From: Flavobacteriaceae bacterium
Lineage (GTDB): Bacteria > Bacteroidota > Bacteroidia > Flavobacteriales > Flavobacteriaceae
DNA: 33,862 nt
Direction: 5' to 3'
Assembly: GCA_022424955.1 (NCBI GenBank)
Contig: JAKMGK010000087.1
Location: 1-33,862 of the forward strand
Part shown: positions 1 through 8,564 of the stretch, piece after piece
Layout of the letters: every line of letters begins with the position of its first letter
How positions within the stretch are numbered: the stretch's first letter is position 1
Program-made: the position numbers and the translations under genes
The notes under the pieces: model-generated
What the model saw: the letters and a program-made list of their open reading frames with translations, nothing else
What the model was told of the DNA's origin: nothing
Databases searched by the model: none

Positions 1-1978
1 ACTCTTGCTTCATATCTTCAGTCCATAGGCCTAGCTCTACCAGATCTTCTAATAAGTGCTTGTTGACGACAATAAACTCTCCAGAGAGTACGCGACGGGT
101 ATAGATGTTAGAGGTGTAGGGTTCAAAGCATTCGTTATTTCCAAGAATTTGAGAGGTTGAAGCAGTGGGCATAGGAGCAACAAGTAAAGAGTTGCGCACG
201 CCGTGTTTTTTCACTTTTTTACGCAATGCTGCCCAATCCCATCGTCCACTTAACTCATCGTCTTTAATACCCCACATATTGTGCTGGAATTCTCCTTTTG
301 ACATGGGCGAACCTTTGTAGGTTGAATAAGGTCCGTCTTTTTCTGCTTCTTCCATAGAGGCAGTTACAGCGGCAAAATAGAGGGTTTCAAAAATATCTTG
401 GTTAAGATCTTTAGCGCCCTGAGAGGTAAAGGGCAATCTTAATTTAATAAAAGCATCTGCAAGCCCTTGTACGCCAAGTCCAACTGGACGGTGGCGCATA
501 TTTGAGTTTTCTGCTTCTTGAACTGGATAATAGTTACGATCGATTACACGGTTCAAATTTTTGGTTACTTGCTTGGTCACACGAAAAAGCTCGTCGTGAT
601 CAAAAGCACCATCTTTAATGAACATGGAAAGTGCAATTGAAGCTAAATTACATACAGCAACTTCGTCTGGAGAGGTATACTCCATGATCTCTGTACATAG
701 GTTAGAAGAACGAATGGTTCCTAGATTCTTTTGATTCGACTTGCGGTTCGCTGCATCCTTGTACAACATATAAGGTGTTCCCGTTTCGATTTGCGACTCT
801 AATATTTTCTCCCATAATTCACGCGCACGAATGGTTTTACGGCCTTTTCCTTCGCTTTCGTATTTAGTATATAAAGCATCGAATTCATCACTGTGACATT
901 TGTAAAGGTCTGGACATTCGTTTGGACACATTAGGGTCCATTCTGCGTCTGCTTCTACCCTTTTCATAAATAAATCTGGAGTCCACATGGCATAGAATAG
1001 GTCACGTGCACGCATTTCTTCTTTTCCGTGATTTTTTCTCAGATCAAGGAAATCAAAGATATCGGCATGCCATGGTTCGATATAAATAGCAAAAGATCCT
1101 TTTCGCTTTCCTCCACCTTGATCTACATAACGAGCCGTGTCGTTGTAAACACGGAGCATGGGTACAATACCATTTGAAGTTCCATTAGTGCCAGAAATAT
1201 AAGAACCTGTTGCTCTAACATTGTGTATAGATAGTCCAATACCTCCTGCAGACTGCGAAATTTTTGCTGTTTGTTTTAAAGTATCATAAATCCCATCAAT
1301 ACTGTCGTCTTGCATGGCCAAAAGGAAGCAAGAAGACATTTGTGGTTTTGGTGTCCCAGAGTTAAATAAGGTGGGGGTTGCATGGGTAAAGAAACGTTTA
1401 GACATTAACTCATAGGTCTCTAGTACAGAATCAATATCTTCCATATGAATCCCTACAGAAACACGCATCAGCATATGTTGTGGACGTTCTACTATTTCGC
1501 CATTGAGCTTGAGTAAATAAGAACGCTCTAAGGTTTTAAAACCAAAGAAGTCATAGCCAAAATCACGATTGTAAATGATGCTTGAGTCAAGGACCTCTTT
1601 ATTTTTTTGAATAATGTTATACACCTGATCAGAGAGTAAAGGTGCATCTTTACCGGTTCTAGGGTTAACATATTTATACAAGTCCGTCATTGTTTCAGAG
1701 AAGGACTTCTTAGTGTTTTTGTGCAGGTTTGATACAGAAATACGCGCCGCCAATTGTGCATAGTCTGGGTGAGAGGTCGTCATTGTAGCGGCAATTTCAG
1801 AAGCAAGATTGTCTAGCTCAGAGGTAGTCACTCCGTCGTATAGACCTTCAATCACGCGCATCGCAACACGAACTGGATCCACCAGTGGATTCAAATCATA
1901 ACATAATTTTTTAATTCTGGCGGTAATTTTATCGAACATTATAGGCTCTTTATGCCCATCTCTTTTGACTACAAACAT
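1..1978 (-). CDS. nrdA: Ribonucleoside-diphosphate reductase, large (alpha) subunit, class Ia; 3' end cut by window
   Basis: Reduces ribonucleoside diphosphates to deoxyribonucleotides in the cytoplasm, together with the NrdB encoded just upstream. About 659 residues are visible. They open with an N-terminal ATP-cone (roughly residues 1-95, beginning [15 protein letters not shown]), the usual dATP/ATP activity switch. The redox pair and thiyl-radical residues are present: Cys217 (in SSCFLLAMQ), Asn426, Cys428 and Glu430 (in SSNLCTEIM), and Cys443 (in EVAVCNLAS). The PTAST phosphate-binding motif lies near the window edge. The C-terminal tyrosine pair and the swinging-arm cysteines should lie beyond base 1 and cannot be checked. 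The ATG at 1976-1978 is the first Met and fits the family start. The gene follows nrdB in the same direction across an 82-base gap that carries a strong hairpin. The family call is very secure. Confidence 0.97.
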   Translation of the reverse strand, partial: MFVVKRDGHKEPIMFDKITARIKKLCYDLNPLVDPVRVAMRVIEGLYDGVTTSELDNLASEIAATMTTSHPDYAQLAARISVSNLHKNTKKSFSETMTDLYKYVNPRTGKDAPLLSDQVYNIIQKNKEVLDSSIIYNRDFGYDFFGFKTLERSYLLKLNGEIVERPQHMLMRVSVGIHMEDIDSVLETYELMSKRFFTHATPTLFNSGTPKPQMSSCFLLAMQDDSIDGIYDTLKQTAKISQSAGGIGLSIHNVRATGSYISGTNGTSNGIVPMLRVYNDTARYVDQGGGKRKGSFAIYIEPWHADIFDFLDLRKNHGKEEMRARDLFYAMWTPDLFMKRVEADAEWTLMCPNECPDLYKCHSDEFDALYTKYESEGKGRKTIRARELWEKILESQIETGTPYMLYKDAANRKSNQKNLGTIRSSNLCTEIMEYTSPDEVAVCNLASIALSMFIKDGAFDHDELFRVTKQVTKNLNRVIDRNYYPVQEAENSNMRHRPVGLGVQGLADAFIKLRLPFTSQGAKDLNQDIFETLYFAAVTASMEEAEKDGPYSTYKGSPMSKGEFQHNMWGIKDDELSGRWDWAALRKKVKKHGVRNSLLVAPMPTASTSQILGNNECFEPYTSNIYTRRVLSGEFIVVNKHLLEDLVELGLWTEDMKQE

Positions 1979-2007
1979 GCACTTTTGGTTTTAATGATTA
2001 TTTCATT

Positions 2008-2032
2008 GGTATTATTGTCAATCAATAATACC
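2008..2032 (-). other. Intercistronic hairpin between nrdB and nrdA
   Basis: A perfect 10-base inverted repeat (GGTATTATTG / CAATAATACC) with a 5-base loop sits in the 82-base gap between nrdB and nrdA. On the minus-strand transcript it is not followed by a U-tract, so it does not look like an intrinsic terminator. An mRNA stabiliser, a processing site or a brake on nrdA translation are possible roles. It ends 30 bases before the nrdA start codon. The repeat is seen directly; its role is inferred. Confidence 0.7.
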
Positions 2033-2060
2033 GGTATTTATTTATGTCCAGAAGGAACTC

Positions 2061-3116
2061 CTAGAAATCTGCGTCGAAACTAATTTTAGTTTCTTGGTCT
2101 TCGGCGTTTAAAACTCCCGCCTTTTGATATTCTGATACACGCTTCTCAAAGAAGTTGGTTTTCCCTTGAAGGGAAATCATGTCCATAAAATCAAAGGGGT
2201 TGGTCACATTAAATTCTTTTGGACAATTTAATTCAACCAATAAGCGGTCTGTCACAAACTCAAGGTATTGTGTCATCAATTTAGAATTCATTCCAATTAA
2301 ACTGACGGGTAATGACTCTGTTACAAACTCGCGCTCGATATTTAGGGCGTCTAAAATAATTTCTTGGATACGCTCTGTAGGGACTTTGTTCACCAAGTGA
2401 TGGTTGTGTAGGTGCACTGCAAAATCACAGTGAACTCCTTCATCACGAGAGATTAATTCGTTAGAGAAGGTTAGCCCGGGCATTAGTCCGCGTTTCTTTA
2501 ACCAATAAATTGAACAAAATGCTCCAGAAAAGAAAATTCCCTCTACTGCGGCAAAGGCGATTAATCGCTCTGCAAAAGAATCTGAGTCAATCCACTTTAA
2601 TGCCCACTCTGCCTTTTTCTTAATGGCTGGGAAAACTTCAATGGCACGAAATAGTTGATCTTTTTCAGTCTCGTCTTTGACATAAGTGTCAATTAACAAA
2701 GAATAGGTTTCAGAATGAATATTCTCCATCATAATCTGGAAGCCATAGAAAAACTTTGCTTCAGAATATTGAACTTCATTGACGAAATTCTCTGCTAAGT
2801 TTTCGTTTACAATCCCATCTGAGGCTGCAAAGAAAGCTAATATATGCTTGATAAAGTATTTTTCATCTGCATTGAGCTTGTCGTTCCAATCTGTGAGATC
2901 CTGGTGTAGATCGATTTCTTCTGCAGTCCAGAAACTTGCTTCCATCTTTTTATACCACTCCCAAATGTCGTGGTGTTTGATTGGAAAAATTACAAATCTG
3001 TCTTTGTTTTCTTGAAGTATCGGTTCTACTGCTGCCATAATCTCGTCATTTTGAATTTCTAGTTCTGTTTTTGTTTCTAACAAAGATTTAAAATTGTGAG
3101 AAGAAATGAAAGTCAT
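2061..3116 (-). CDS. nrdB: Ribonucleoside-diphosphate reductase, small (beta) subunit, class Ia, tyrosyl-radical type
   Basis: The R2 subunit carries the di-iron centre and the tyrosyl radical that drives NrdA. The sequence resembles the eukaryote-like R2 branch ([51 protein letters not shown]). Counting from a TTG codon at 3128, the iron ligands appear to be Asp73, Glu135, His138, Glu196, Glu230 and His233, with the radical Tyr at 142 in the E-x2-H-x3-Y motif. The radical Tyr is therefore retained, which points to classical class Ia rather than the Phe-containing class Ic. The frame is open from the TTG at 3128, but the ATG at 3116 is preferred. A further ATG at 3038 ([15 protein letters not shown]) matches the shorter family start, so the first 26 residues are uncertain. 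It probably forms an operon with nrdA downstream. Confidence 0.96.
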   Translation of the reverse strand: MTFISSHNFKSLLETKTELEIQNDEIMAAVEPILQENKDRFVIFPIKHHDIWEWYKKMEASFWTAEEIDLHQDLTDWNDKLNADEKYFIKHILAFFAASDGIVNENLAENFVNEVQYSEAKFFYGFQIMMENIHSETYSLLIDTYVKDETEKDQLFRAIEVFPAIKKKAEWALKWIDSDSFAERLIAFAAVEGIFFSGAFCSIYWLKKRGLMPGLTFSNELISRDEGVHCDFAVHLHNHHLVNKVPTERIQEIILDALNIEREFVTESLPVSLIGMNSKLMTQYLEFVTDRLLVELNCPKEFNVTNPFDFMDMISLQGKTNFFEKRVSEYQKAGVLNAEDQETKISFDADF

Positions 3117-3190
3117 ACTTATCCACAATGACCTATAGTTTTTAACAAAACAAGCTCAATTTACAACGAATGACGAAAAAAGGCTATTTT

Positions 3191-3205
3191 TTAACATTAT
3201 GTTAA
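3191..3205. promoter_or_regulatory. 15-base palindrome upstream of nrdB
   Basis: TTAACAT-T-ATGTTAA is a perfect 7-1-7 inverted repeat in the 141-base gap between the DUF3109 stop and the nrdB start. The central base leaves no room for a full hairpin loop, so a protein-binding operator is more natural than an RNA structure. It does not match the NrdR box that I know (acaCwAtATaTwGtgt). I found no clear TAnnTTTG element for nrdB in this gap. Confidence 0.4.
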
Positions 3206-3257
3206 TCAGTGTGTTAGAGCTTATTTTCTTTCTTAAGCCCCGTGAAACCTAGGAACG

Positions 3258-3827
3258 CTAATTGGCCTTGTCTTCCGCTGCTTTTTCAAGGGTATTATAC
3301 CAGTCTTGACCAAATTTTCTAACCAAGGCTTCTTTTACAAATTTATAGACAGGAACTTTTAATTGTTCTCCTAAACTGCAGGCTGCGCTGCAAATTTGCC
3401 AGTGATGATAGTTGACTGCTGCAAATTCTGAATATTGCTGTACACGAACAGGGTATAGATGACAAGAAACGGGTTTTTTCCAATCAATCTTCCCGTCTAA
3501 ATAAGCTTTTTCTATTCCGCAGGCAGCATGTCCTTGATCATCAAAAACGGTATAAACACATTCTTTTCCTTCAATTATAGGGGTTTCCCATTCTCCATCC
3601 CATCCCTTAACATACAGGCCTTGCTTGTCAATTTCTGTGAGTCCTTTTTGATTGAGATAGGGTCGAATGGCTTCAAAATTTTTTTCTAATTCTTTTAACT
3701 CCTCTTCTTCCAGTGGAGCTCCAGCTTCTCCCTCAACACAACAAGCCCCTTTACATTGTTGAAGATTACAAACGAATTCTTTTTCTAGTAAATCATCTGA
3801 AACCAATGTTTTATCTATCTGCATCAT
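3258..3827 (-). CDS. DUF3109 family Cys-rich protein (YkgJ-like)
   Basis: A 189-residue soluble protein of the DUF3109 family, related to the YkgJ-type zinc/iron-binding proteins. Nine cysteines are visible: Cys20, 25, 29 and 30 in the N-terminal CNLQQCKGACC motif, then Cys90, 103, 122, 146 and 150. Their spacing fits a metal or Fe-S site. The biochemical role of the family is not known to me. Start: ATG at 3825-3827, with a second ATG directly after it at 3822-3824. A perfect TATCTTTG -7 element ends only 4 bases before the first ATG, so the mRNA may be leaderless. The gene is divergent from marC and transcribed toward nrdB. The family call is good; the function is unknown. Confidence 0.88.
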   Translation of the reverse strand: MMQIDKTLVSDDLLEKEFVCNLQQCKGACCVEGEAGAPLEEEELKELEKNFEAIRPYLNQKGLTEIDKQGLYVKGWDGEWETPIIEGKECVYTVFDDQGHAACGIEKAYLDGKIDWKKPVSCHLYPVRVQQYSEFAAVNYHHWQICSAACSLGEQLKVPVYKFVKEALVRKFGQDWYNTLEKAAEDKAN

Positions 3828-3831
3828 GGGT

Positions 3832-3839
3832 CAAAGATA
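3832..3839 (-). promoter_or_regulatory. -7 promoter element for the DUF3109 gene
   Basis: Reading on the minus strand, TATCTTTG matches the Bacteroidetes -7 consensus TAnnTTTG at every fixed base. Only four bases (ACCC) separate it from the ATG at 3827, so transcription would begin at or next to the start codon. I see no good TTTG -33 box at the usual distance. Confidence 0.55.
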
Positions 3840-3869
3840 GTTTTTTGATGATGATAAATTCATTTTGAA

Positions 3870-3903
3870 TTGTACAAAAACATAGAGAATTGATGTATTT
3901 TTG
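3870..3903 (+). promoter_or_regulatory. Bacteroidetes-type promoter for marC
   Basis: TTG at 3870-3872, 23 bases, then TATTTTTG at 3896-3903, a full match to the -7 consensus TAnnTTTG. The spacing is at the long end of the accepted range. The element overlaps the first possible in-frame ATG at 3890, so translation should begin at the ATG at 3923, about 19 bases downstream. Confidence 0.6.
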
Positions 3904-3922
3904 CACGATAATAATTGAACCA

Positions 3923-4495
3923 ATGGGATTTGACTTAAAAGAAATTTTTACGGCAGGCATGATTTTATTTGCCGTAATTGATATTATTGGAAATATTCCT
4001 TTGGTGATTTCGCTGCGGAAAAAAGTAGGGCATATTCAATCTGAAAAAGCCTCTATAGTATCTGGGATCATCATGATTGCTTTCCTTTTTGTAGGAGAAG
4101 AAATTCTAAAACTCATTGGGATAGATACTAATTCTTTTGCCATTGCGGGATCCTTCATCATCTTTTTCTTGGCCCTTGAAATGGTACTAGGAGTGAATTT
4201 ATTTAAAGACGAAGAGCCCGACACGGCCTCTATAGTTCCGCTAGCATTTCCTATGATTGCTGGTGCCGGAACTCTAACTTCTTTACTTTCTTTGAGGGCA
4301 GAGTATCATGTAGTCAATATTATCATTGCCATCGTAATTAATATTATCATTGTCTATGTCATTCTTAAATCCTCCAGCAGAATTGAAAGAATGTTGGGGC
4401 GTTCTGGAATCAATATTATTCGAAAAGTCTTTGGGGTGGTATTATTAGCCATCGCTGTTAAACTCTTCACAACCAACATACAGCAAATATTTTAA
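3923..4495 (+). CDS. MarC family integral membrane protein
   Basis: A MarC-family (UPF0056) inner-membrane protein of about 190 residues with six predicted hydrophobic segments. Family signatures are the N-terminal stretch LFAVIDIIGNIPLVISL and the glycine-rich middle FPMIAGAGTLTSLLSL. MarC proteins were once linked to multidrug resistance and later grouped as possible amino-acid exporters; the substrate is not established. The frame is open from an ATG at 3890, but that codon lies inside the -7 promoter element (3896-3903 follows at once), and the family start (MGFDLKEIFTAGM) fits the ATG at 3923. I therefore use 3923. A short membrane-protein gene follows 10 bases downstream and is probably co-transcribed. 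Confidence 0.9.
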   Translation: MGFDLKEIFTAGMILFAVIDIIGNIPLVISLRKKVGHIQSEKASIVSGIIMIAFLFVGEEILKLIGIDTNSFAIAGSFIIFFLALEMVLGVNLFKDEEPDTASIVPLAFPMIAGAGTLTSLLSLRAEYHVVNIIIAIVINIIIVYVILKSSSRIERMLGRSGINIIRKVFGVVLLAIAVKLFTTNIQQIF

Positions 4496-4505
4496 AAATA
4501 TAGTT

Positions 4506-4712
4506 ATGAAAACCTTCTTGCGTATCATGGCAGTTCTCGCCCTTGGAATGATGATTTTTAATGCTACAATGATTGACTGGGACATGCCCACAGAAGGGGA
4601 TAGTCTCGTTGCAATTATTGGGATTTTAGCCTCGGGATCTGCCTTGCTTTTAATATGGATTCTTTTGCTTTCGTTAAAAATTAATGCCAAACAAAAAGGG
4701 AAGGATTTCTAA
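4506..4712 (+). CDS. Small two-helix membrane protein, unknown function
   Basis: A 68-residue protein with two hydrophobic helices (about residues 5-22 and 35-56) joined by a short acidic loop (DWDMPTEGD), and a lysine-rich tail suggesting a cytoplasmic C-terminus. I do not recognise a named family. It begins 10 bases after the MarC stop in the same direction, so co-transcription with marC is likely. A real gene is more probable than chance because the hydrophobic pattern and basic tail are coherent and codon choice matches the neighbours. Its stop overlaps, by 4 bases, the stop of the convergent S41 protease gene. Confidence 0.68.
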   Translation: MKTFLRIMAVLALGMMIFNATMIDWDMPTEGDSLVAIIGILASGSALLLIWILLLSLKINAKQKGKDF

Positions 4713-6298
4713 TTAGTCCAGAGGTTTTTTTGGATTTCTTCCAGGGCTTTTAGTGTAAATGCATCTTGTCGATGAAGGATTTCTAACCGTGCTGCTTCGT
4801 CAAAAAGCTGTAAACCTAGATAAGATTGTATGGTAATTGCAGCTAAGGTTTCGTCTTCAAGTTGTAGTGGAATCCCTTCTGTTTTAATATAGGCTTTTAA
4901 AGCAGTTATCCACCTGTCTTGATCTGCTAGAGGAGAGTTGATAAACGTCTCTCTATCTACCCCTTTAAAGGCTTCTCTTCGCTGATCTAATTCTGTAAAG
5001 ACAAAATGATTGATCAAGTTAGACCGCAAGAGATAGTTGCTCCATTCTTCTTCTACACTTGCTTCATTCGCAATATATATGTCTGGAACTATCCCTCCGC
5101 CACCATAAACAACTCTCCCCTTTGGAGTAGTAAAAGCGGGGGAATCATTTTGAGGGATTTTATTGGCATCGGCCATTTCTCCTGTCTGGTAACGCTCTTG
5201 AATTTCGTCATAATAAGCTTCATTGCCTTTATCATAAGACCGCTGTATAGATCGTCCTGTAGGGGTGTAATAACGTGCTGTAGTTAAGCGAACCGCTTCT
5301 TTGGTTCCTAGCGGCATTTGTTGTTGCACTAGTCCTTTCCCAAAACTGCGCTGGCCTAAAATCCAAGCGCGATCATTGTCTTGTAACGCCCCAGCAACCA
5401 CCTCACTTGCCGAAGCAGATTCCCCATTGATTAAAACATAGATTTGCCCTTTTTCAAAGGCTCCTCCTTTATTGGCATAAGTTACTTTTTGCTCTCCTTT
5501 ATTACTTTGTACCATAACAATGGCCTTCCCTTCTGCAAGGAAAATATCGGCAATTTGTTCTGCTGCTTCAAGATATCCTCCTGGATTGTTACGCAAATCT
5601 AAAATCAATTGGGTCATTCCCTTTTGTTTTAAATCTGTGATTGCCTTGCTAAATTCTAGGCGGGTTGTTTCGGCAAATCGATTGATCTTTATATACCCTA
5701 TTTCAGGGTTGATGAGATAATGGGAAACAGAGGTTATGGGCACGGCACCACGCTTTAAGTCAACCAAAATATTTTTTTGCCCGCTGGGGCGGAAGAGGGA
5801 TAACTGCAAAGGAGTGTTTTCTTCCCCCCTAAGGATATTGACAATATCTTGACTCTGTAATTGTTTCCCATAAAGGGTGTCTTGATTCGCAATTAAAATT
5901 CTGTCCCCAGCTAAAATTCCAGCGGATTTACTGGGCCCTCCTGGAAGAACACGCACTACATTCACTGTGTCGTTTACCATAAAAAAACTCACCCCTATTC
6001 CTTTAAAATTTCCCTGCATATTTTCTGCCATGCGAGACAGTTCATCTTTAGAGATATAAAAAGAATGTGGATCTAATTTTTGAATTAGATCTTGAATAAC
6101 CTCTGTGGCTAAACTGTCAGTGTCGATTTGATCGACATAATATTGATCTAAGTAACGCATAAACTGAGACAGTTTTTGATTTCCCGTCACAGGTTTACGC
6201 ACGACATTTTGGACTATTTGCTGGTTACTCCCAATTAAAAAACCTAAGATCATTGAAAGGAGTACAACTACCCACATATACACAGTATAGGACTTCAT
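4709..6298 (-). CDS. S41 family C-terminal processing peptidase with PDZ domain
   Basis: A 529-residue serine protease of the CtpA/Prc family, which trims C-termini of envelope proteins. Order of parts: N-terminal membrane or signal segment (about residues 8-24), a linker, a PDZ domain (about 90-175, with GIGVSF and GILAGDRIL), and the S41 catalytic core (about 195-350). The Ser/Lys dyad is Ser296 in NGESASASE and Lys321 in SFGKG, 25 residues apart as in Prc. A roughly 150-residue C-terminal extension is typical of bacteroidetal members. The start ATG overlaps the TGA of the upstream dCMP deaminase gene (ATGA), which implies translational coupling. The protein should act in the periplasm, anchored by its N-terminus. 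No target is indicated by the context. Confidence 0.94.
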   Translation of the reverse strand: MKSYTVYMWVVVLLSMILGFLIGSNQQIVQNVVRKPVTGNQKLSQFMRYLDQYYVDQIDTDSLATEVIQDLIQKLDPHSFYISKDELSRMAENMQGNFKGIGVSFFMVNDTVNVVRVLPGGPSKSAGILAGDRILIANQDTLYGKQLQSQDIVNILRGEENTPLQLSLFRPSGQKNILVDLKRGAVPITSVSHYLINPEIGYIKINRFAETTRLEFSKAITDLKQKGMTQLILDLRNNPGGYLEAAEQIADIFLAEGKAIVMVQSNKGEQKVTYANKGGAFEKGQIYVLINGESASASEVVAGALQDNDRAWILGQRSFGKGLVQQQMPLGTKEAVRLTTARYYTPTGRSIQRSYDKGNEAYYDEIQERYQTGEMADANKIPQNDSPAFTTPKGRVVYGGGGIVPDIYIANEASVEEEWSNYLLRSNLINHFVFTELDQRREAFKGVDRETFINSPLADQDRWITALKAYIKTEGIPLQLEDETLAAITIQSYLGLQLFDEAARLEILHRQDAFTLKALEEIQKNLWTN

Positions 6299-6726
6299 AC
6301 ACTATTATGTTCTAATGAAAAGTGTTCTACCACTACCCCGGCTTTTTTTAAAAAATCAACCCCAGATAAATCTTTGTAAGCAGTAGCATAAACCACGCGC
6401 TTTATACCAGATTGATGGATCAATTTAGAACATTCTTTACAGGGAGAAAGGGTAATATATAAGGTTGCGCCTTGACAAGATTGTGTAGAAGATGCTACTT
6501 TGAGGATGGCATTTGCCTCAGCATGTAATACATACCATTTAGTATAATGGTCTTCATCTTCACAGACATTTTCAAAACCCGAAGGGGTGCCATTATAGCC
6601 GTCTGAAATAATCATGCGATCCTTAACAATTAAGGCGCCCACTTTTTTGCGCTCGCAATAAGAAAGGTCTCCCCAGGTCATCGCCATGGTTAAATAGGCG
6701 CGGTCGTATTGTGTTTGTTTGTTCAT
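6295..6726 (-). CDS. Deoxycytidylate (dCMP) deaminase family protein (ComEB-like)
   Basis: A 143-residue zinc-dependent cytidine/deoxycytidylate deaminase, expected to turn dCMP into dUMP for thymidylate synthesis. Zinc and catalytic residues are visible: His68 and Glu70 in HAEANAIL, Cys96 and Cys99 in SPCKECS. Length matches ComEB/dCMP deaminases, and the inserted segment with Cys55-Glu-Asp-Glu-Asp-His60 before HAE fits the dCMP rather than the tRNA-adenosine branch. The TGA stop overlaps the ATG of the S41 protease gene. A weak TATCTTCG element (6734-6741, minus) lies 7 bases before the ATG, so the gene may also have its own promoter besides read-through from the OYE gene 30 bases upstream. 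Confidence 0.92.
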   Translation of the reverse strand: MNKQTQYDRAYLTMAMTWGDLSYCERKKVGALIVKDRMIISDGYNGTPSGFENVCEDEDHYTKWYVLHAEANAILKVASSTQSCQGATLYITLSPCKECSKLIHQSGIKRVVYATAYKDLSGVDFLKKAGVVVEHFSLEHNSV

Positions 6727-6756
6727 CGCTAAACGAAGATATTAATTTTGTTTGGC

Positions 6757-7977
6757 TTAATTCTTTAAAAAAGATTTTAAAAACATTCCTCTCATGGTAA
6801 ACAAAAAGGCCCATATTCCTGCTAGATTCGGTTTGGGTTGCTTGCCTTTTCCAAGGCGTTGTATTTGCAATTCATACCAGGGGAGTTCTACTCCACCCAT
6901 TTTATCTAAGAGCTCGATTCCAATGGTGGGCACTGGGGCTTCAAAACGACTTTCTTTTGCGTCAAAAATATCTTGAGCAAGATTGGGGTATAAGCAAAAT
7001 GGTCTTCCCAGACCGATAATGTCCATTGCACCTCCAGCAAGGGCTTCTTCCATTACTTTTACCGAACGAAATCCACCTGTTAACATCAAGGGCTTCTCTG
7101 TTATTTGACGCGCTTTTTTGATATAGTCTAAAAAATAAGCTTCACGTTCAATCGTACTTTGCTTGCGGTTTCCTTTTACCATCGCGGGCTTTTCATAAGT
7201 CCCTCCCGAAATCTCAATCAAGTCCATTCCCTCTCGAGAAAGAATTTGTACCACCTCCATAGATTCTTCTTCGGTAAAGCCACCGCGTTGAAAATCGGCT
7301 GAATTAATTTTGATCCCTACAGGGAAATCTGGCCCTACTTGCTGACGTATTTCACGATACACTTCTAAAACAAAACGCGCCCTGTTTTCCAGTGAGCCCC
7401 CCCATTGATCTGTTCGGGTGTTGCTAATAGGGGATAAAAATTGGCTTACTAAATACCCGTGTGCTCCATGGATTTGACAGCCCGTAAAACCAGCTTCTTT
7501 CATTATTCTTGCAGCATTCCCAAAACGCTTGATAATATCCCAAATAGCCTCTTCGGTCAAAGGGGTGGCTACTTTAAACATCTTAGAAGCTCCTCCCATT
7601 TTTAAGGGCACAGCAGATGGTGCAACAACCTCTCTATTAATAGATCCAAAAGCTTGGCGCCCCGGATGATTTAATTGCGGCCATAGATGTACGCCAGTGC
7701 CTTCGACTGTCTTAGCCCATTCTTTTAATAAGTCAAAATGGGTGTAATCTTCCACCACTACATTTCTAGGTTCTCCTAGCGCCTTGCTGTCGATCATCAC
7801 ATTCCCTGTGATTAAAAGACCTGGATTCCCTTTAGCCCATACTTTGTATGCATTAATCAAGGTTTTTGTTGGGGCATTACTCAGGGTACCTATATTTTCA
7901 CTCATGGCCGATTTTGCAATACGATTTTTTAAAACAGAGCCATTAGGCAAAGTGAAAGATGTGGCAATTTTTTTCAT
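6757..7977 (-). CDS. NADH:flavin oxidoreductase, Old Yellow Enzyme family
   Basis: A 406-residue FMN-dependent TIM-barrel ene-reductase. Visible family marks are QLNHPGRQ (101-108), the substrate-anion-binding pair His170 and His173 in QIHGAHGYL, SPISNTRTDQWGGSLENR (182-199), and the FMN phosphate loops GGFR and GLGRPF near the C-terminus. Enzymes of this group reduce activated alkenes; the natural substrate cannot be told from sequence. The last 25 or so residues are basic and hydrophobic (FTMRGMFLKSFLKN), possibly membrane-associating. It sits between a HupE-like gene (26 bases upstream) and the dCMP deaminase gene (30 bases downstream), all on the minus strand, so co-transcription is likely although the functions are unrelated. 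Confidence 0.93.
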   Translation of the reverse strand: MKKIATSFTLPNGSVLKNRIAKSAMSENIGTLSNAPTKTLINAYKVWAKGNPGLLITGNVMIDSKALGEPRNVVVEDYTHFDLLKEWAKTVEGTGVHLWPQLNHPGRQAFGSINREVVAPSAVPLKMGGASKMFKVATPLTEEAIWDIIKRFGNAARIMKEAGFTGCQIHGAHGYLVSQFLSPISNTRTDQWGGSLENRARFVLEVYREIRQQVGPDFPVGIKINSADFQRGGFTEEESMEVVQILSREGMDLIEISGGTYEKPAMVKGNRKQSTIEREAYFLDYIKKARQITEKPLMLTGGFRSVKVMEEALAGGAMDIIGLGRPFCLYPNLAQDIFDAKESRFEAPVPTIGIELLDKMGGVELPWYELQIQRLGKGKQPKPNLAGIWAFLFTMRGMFLKSFLKN

Positions 7978-8003
7978 AAAAATAGATTAGAAAATGAAGA
8001 TAG

Positions 8004-8564
8004 TTAGATTCTCTCAACTATCATAGCAAGGGCCAAAAGGAAAATTATCCCCCCTAGGCTCAATCGCCAAAGCTTTAAATAAGGCTCCTTTTTATACCAT
8101 AAAAGGTTGAGTAAAAGCACGGCTAAAACAATAGCAAGTTGCGCTAATTCGACTCCTAGTGCAAAAGAAAAAAGACTACTTACCGCAGCAGAAGAATCGA
8201 CCATCATTGCAAAGAAACGACCAAAGCCTAAACCGTGAATTAATCCAAAAAAGAAGGTTAAGCCAATGCTAAATTTATTCGCCTGTAAACTTTTTTGCAT
8301 CAATAAAGGAAGACACCCCAGCGCAATAGTAATGGGGATGAACAGCTCTATCCAATAGCTAGAAAATTCATAGTCTGCGTAATAATTCCCAATTAGCGAA
8401 AGACTATGCCCCAGGGTAAATAAAGTAACCCACCACAAGAGTTTTTTCCAGTCTTTTAACCCAAAGGGCAAACTTAACGCAGCAATAAAATAAAAGTGGT
8501 CTAGACCGTTAAGATCTATTACATGCTGGAACCCTAAATTGACATAAAATTGAACTGTATCCAC
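8004..8564 (-). CDS. HupE/UreJ family membrane protein
   Basis: A 186-residue inner-membrane protein with about six helices and histidines typical of HupE/UreJ proteins: HVIDLNGLDHFYFI (14-27), TLGHSLSL (51-58) and FGLIHGLGF (105-113). Family members are linked to nickel or cobalt uptake in hydrogenase and urease systems, but no hydrogenase or urease gene is nearby, so substrate and role are open. The first codon is GTG (8562-8564) and shares its G with the TAG stop of the upstream TerB/J-domain gene, so the two are probably translationally coupled. This GTG start also matches the normal family N-terminus, because no ATG precedes the conserved His motif. Confidence 0.88.
   Translation of the reverse strand: MDTVQFYVNLGFQHVIDLNGLDHFYFIAALSLPFGLKDWKKLLWWVTLFTLGHSLSLIGNYYADYEFSSYWIELFIPITIALGCLPLLMQKSLQANKFSIGLTFFFGLIHGLGFGRFFAMMVDSSAAVSSLFSFALGVELAQLAIVLAVLLLNLLWYKKEPYLKLWRLSLGGIIFLLALAMIVERI

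Noticed and set aside
3890-3922. Eleven-codon N-terminal extension of MarC
   Set aside because: It overlaps the -7 promoter box and would probably not be transcribed; the family start is at 3923.
4445-4690. 81-codon minus-strand frame over the small membrane protein gene
   Set aside because: The plus-strand frame has coherent membrane helices and an operon position; the minus frame has none.
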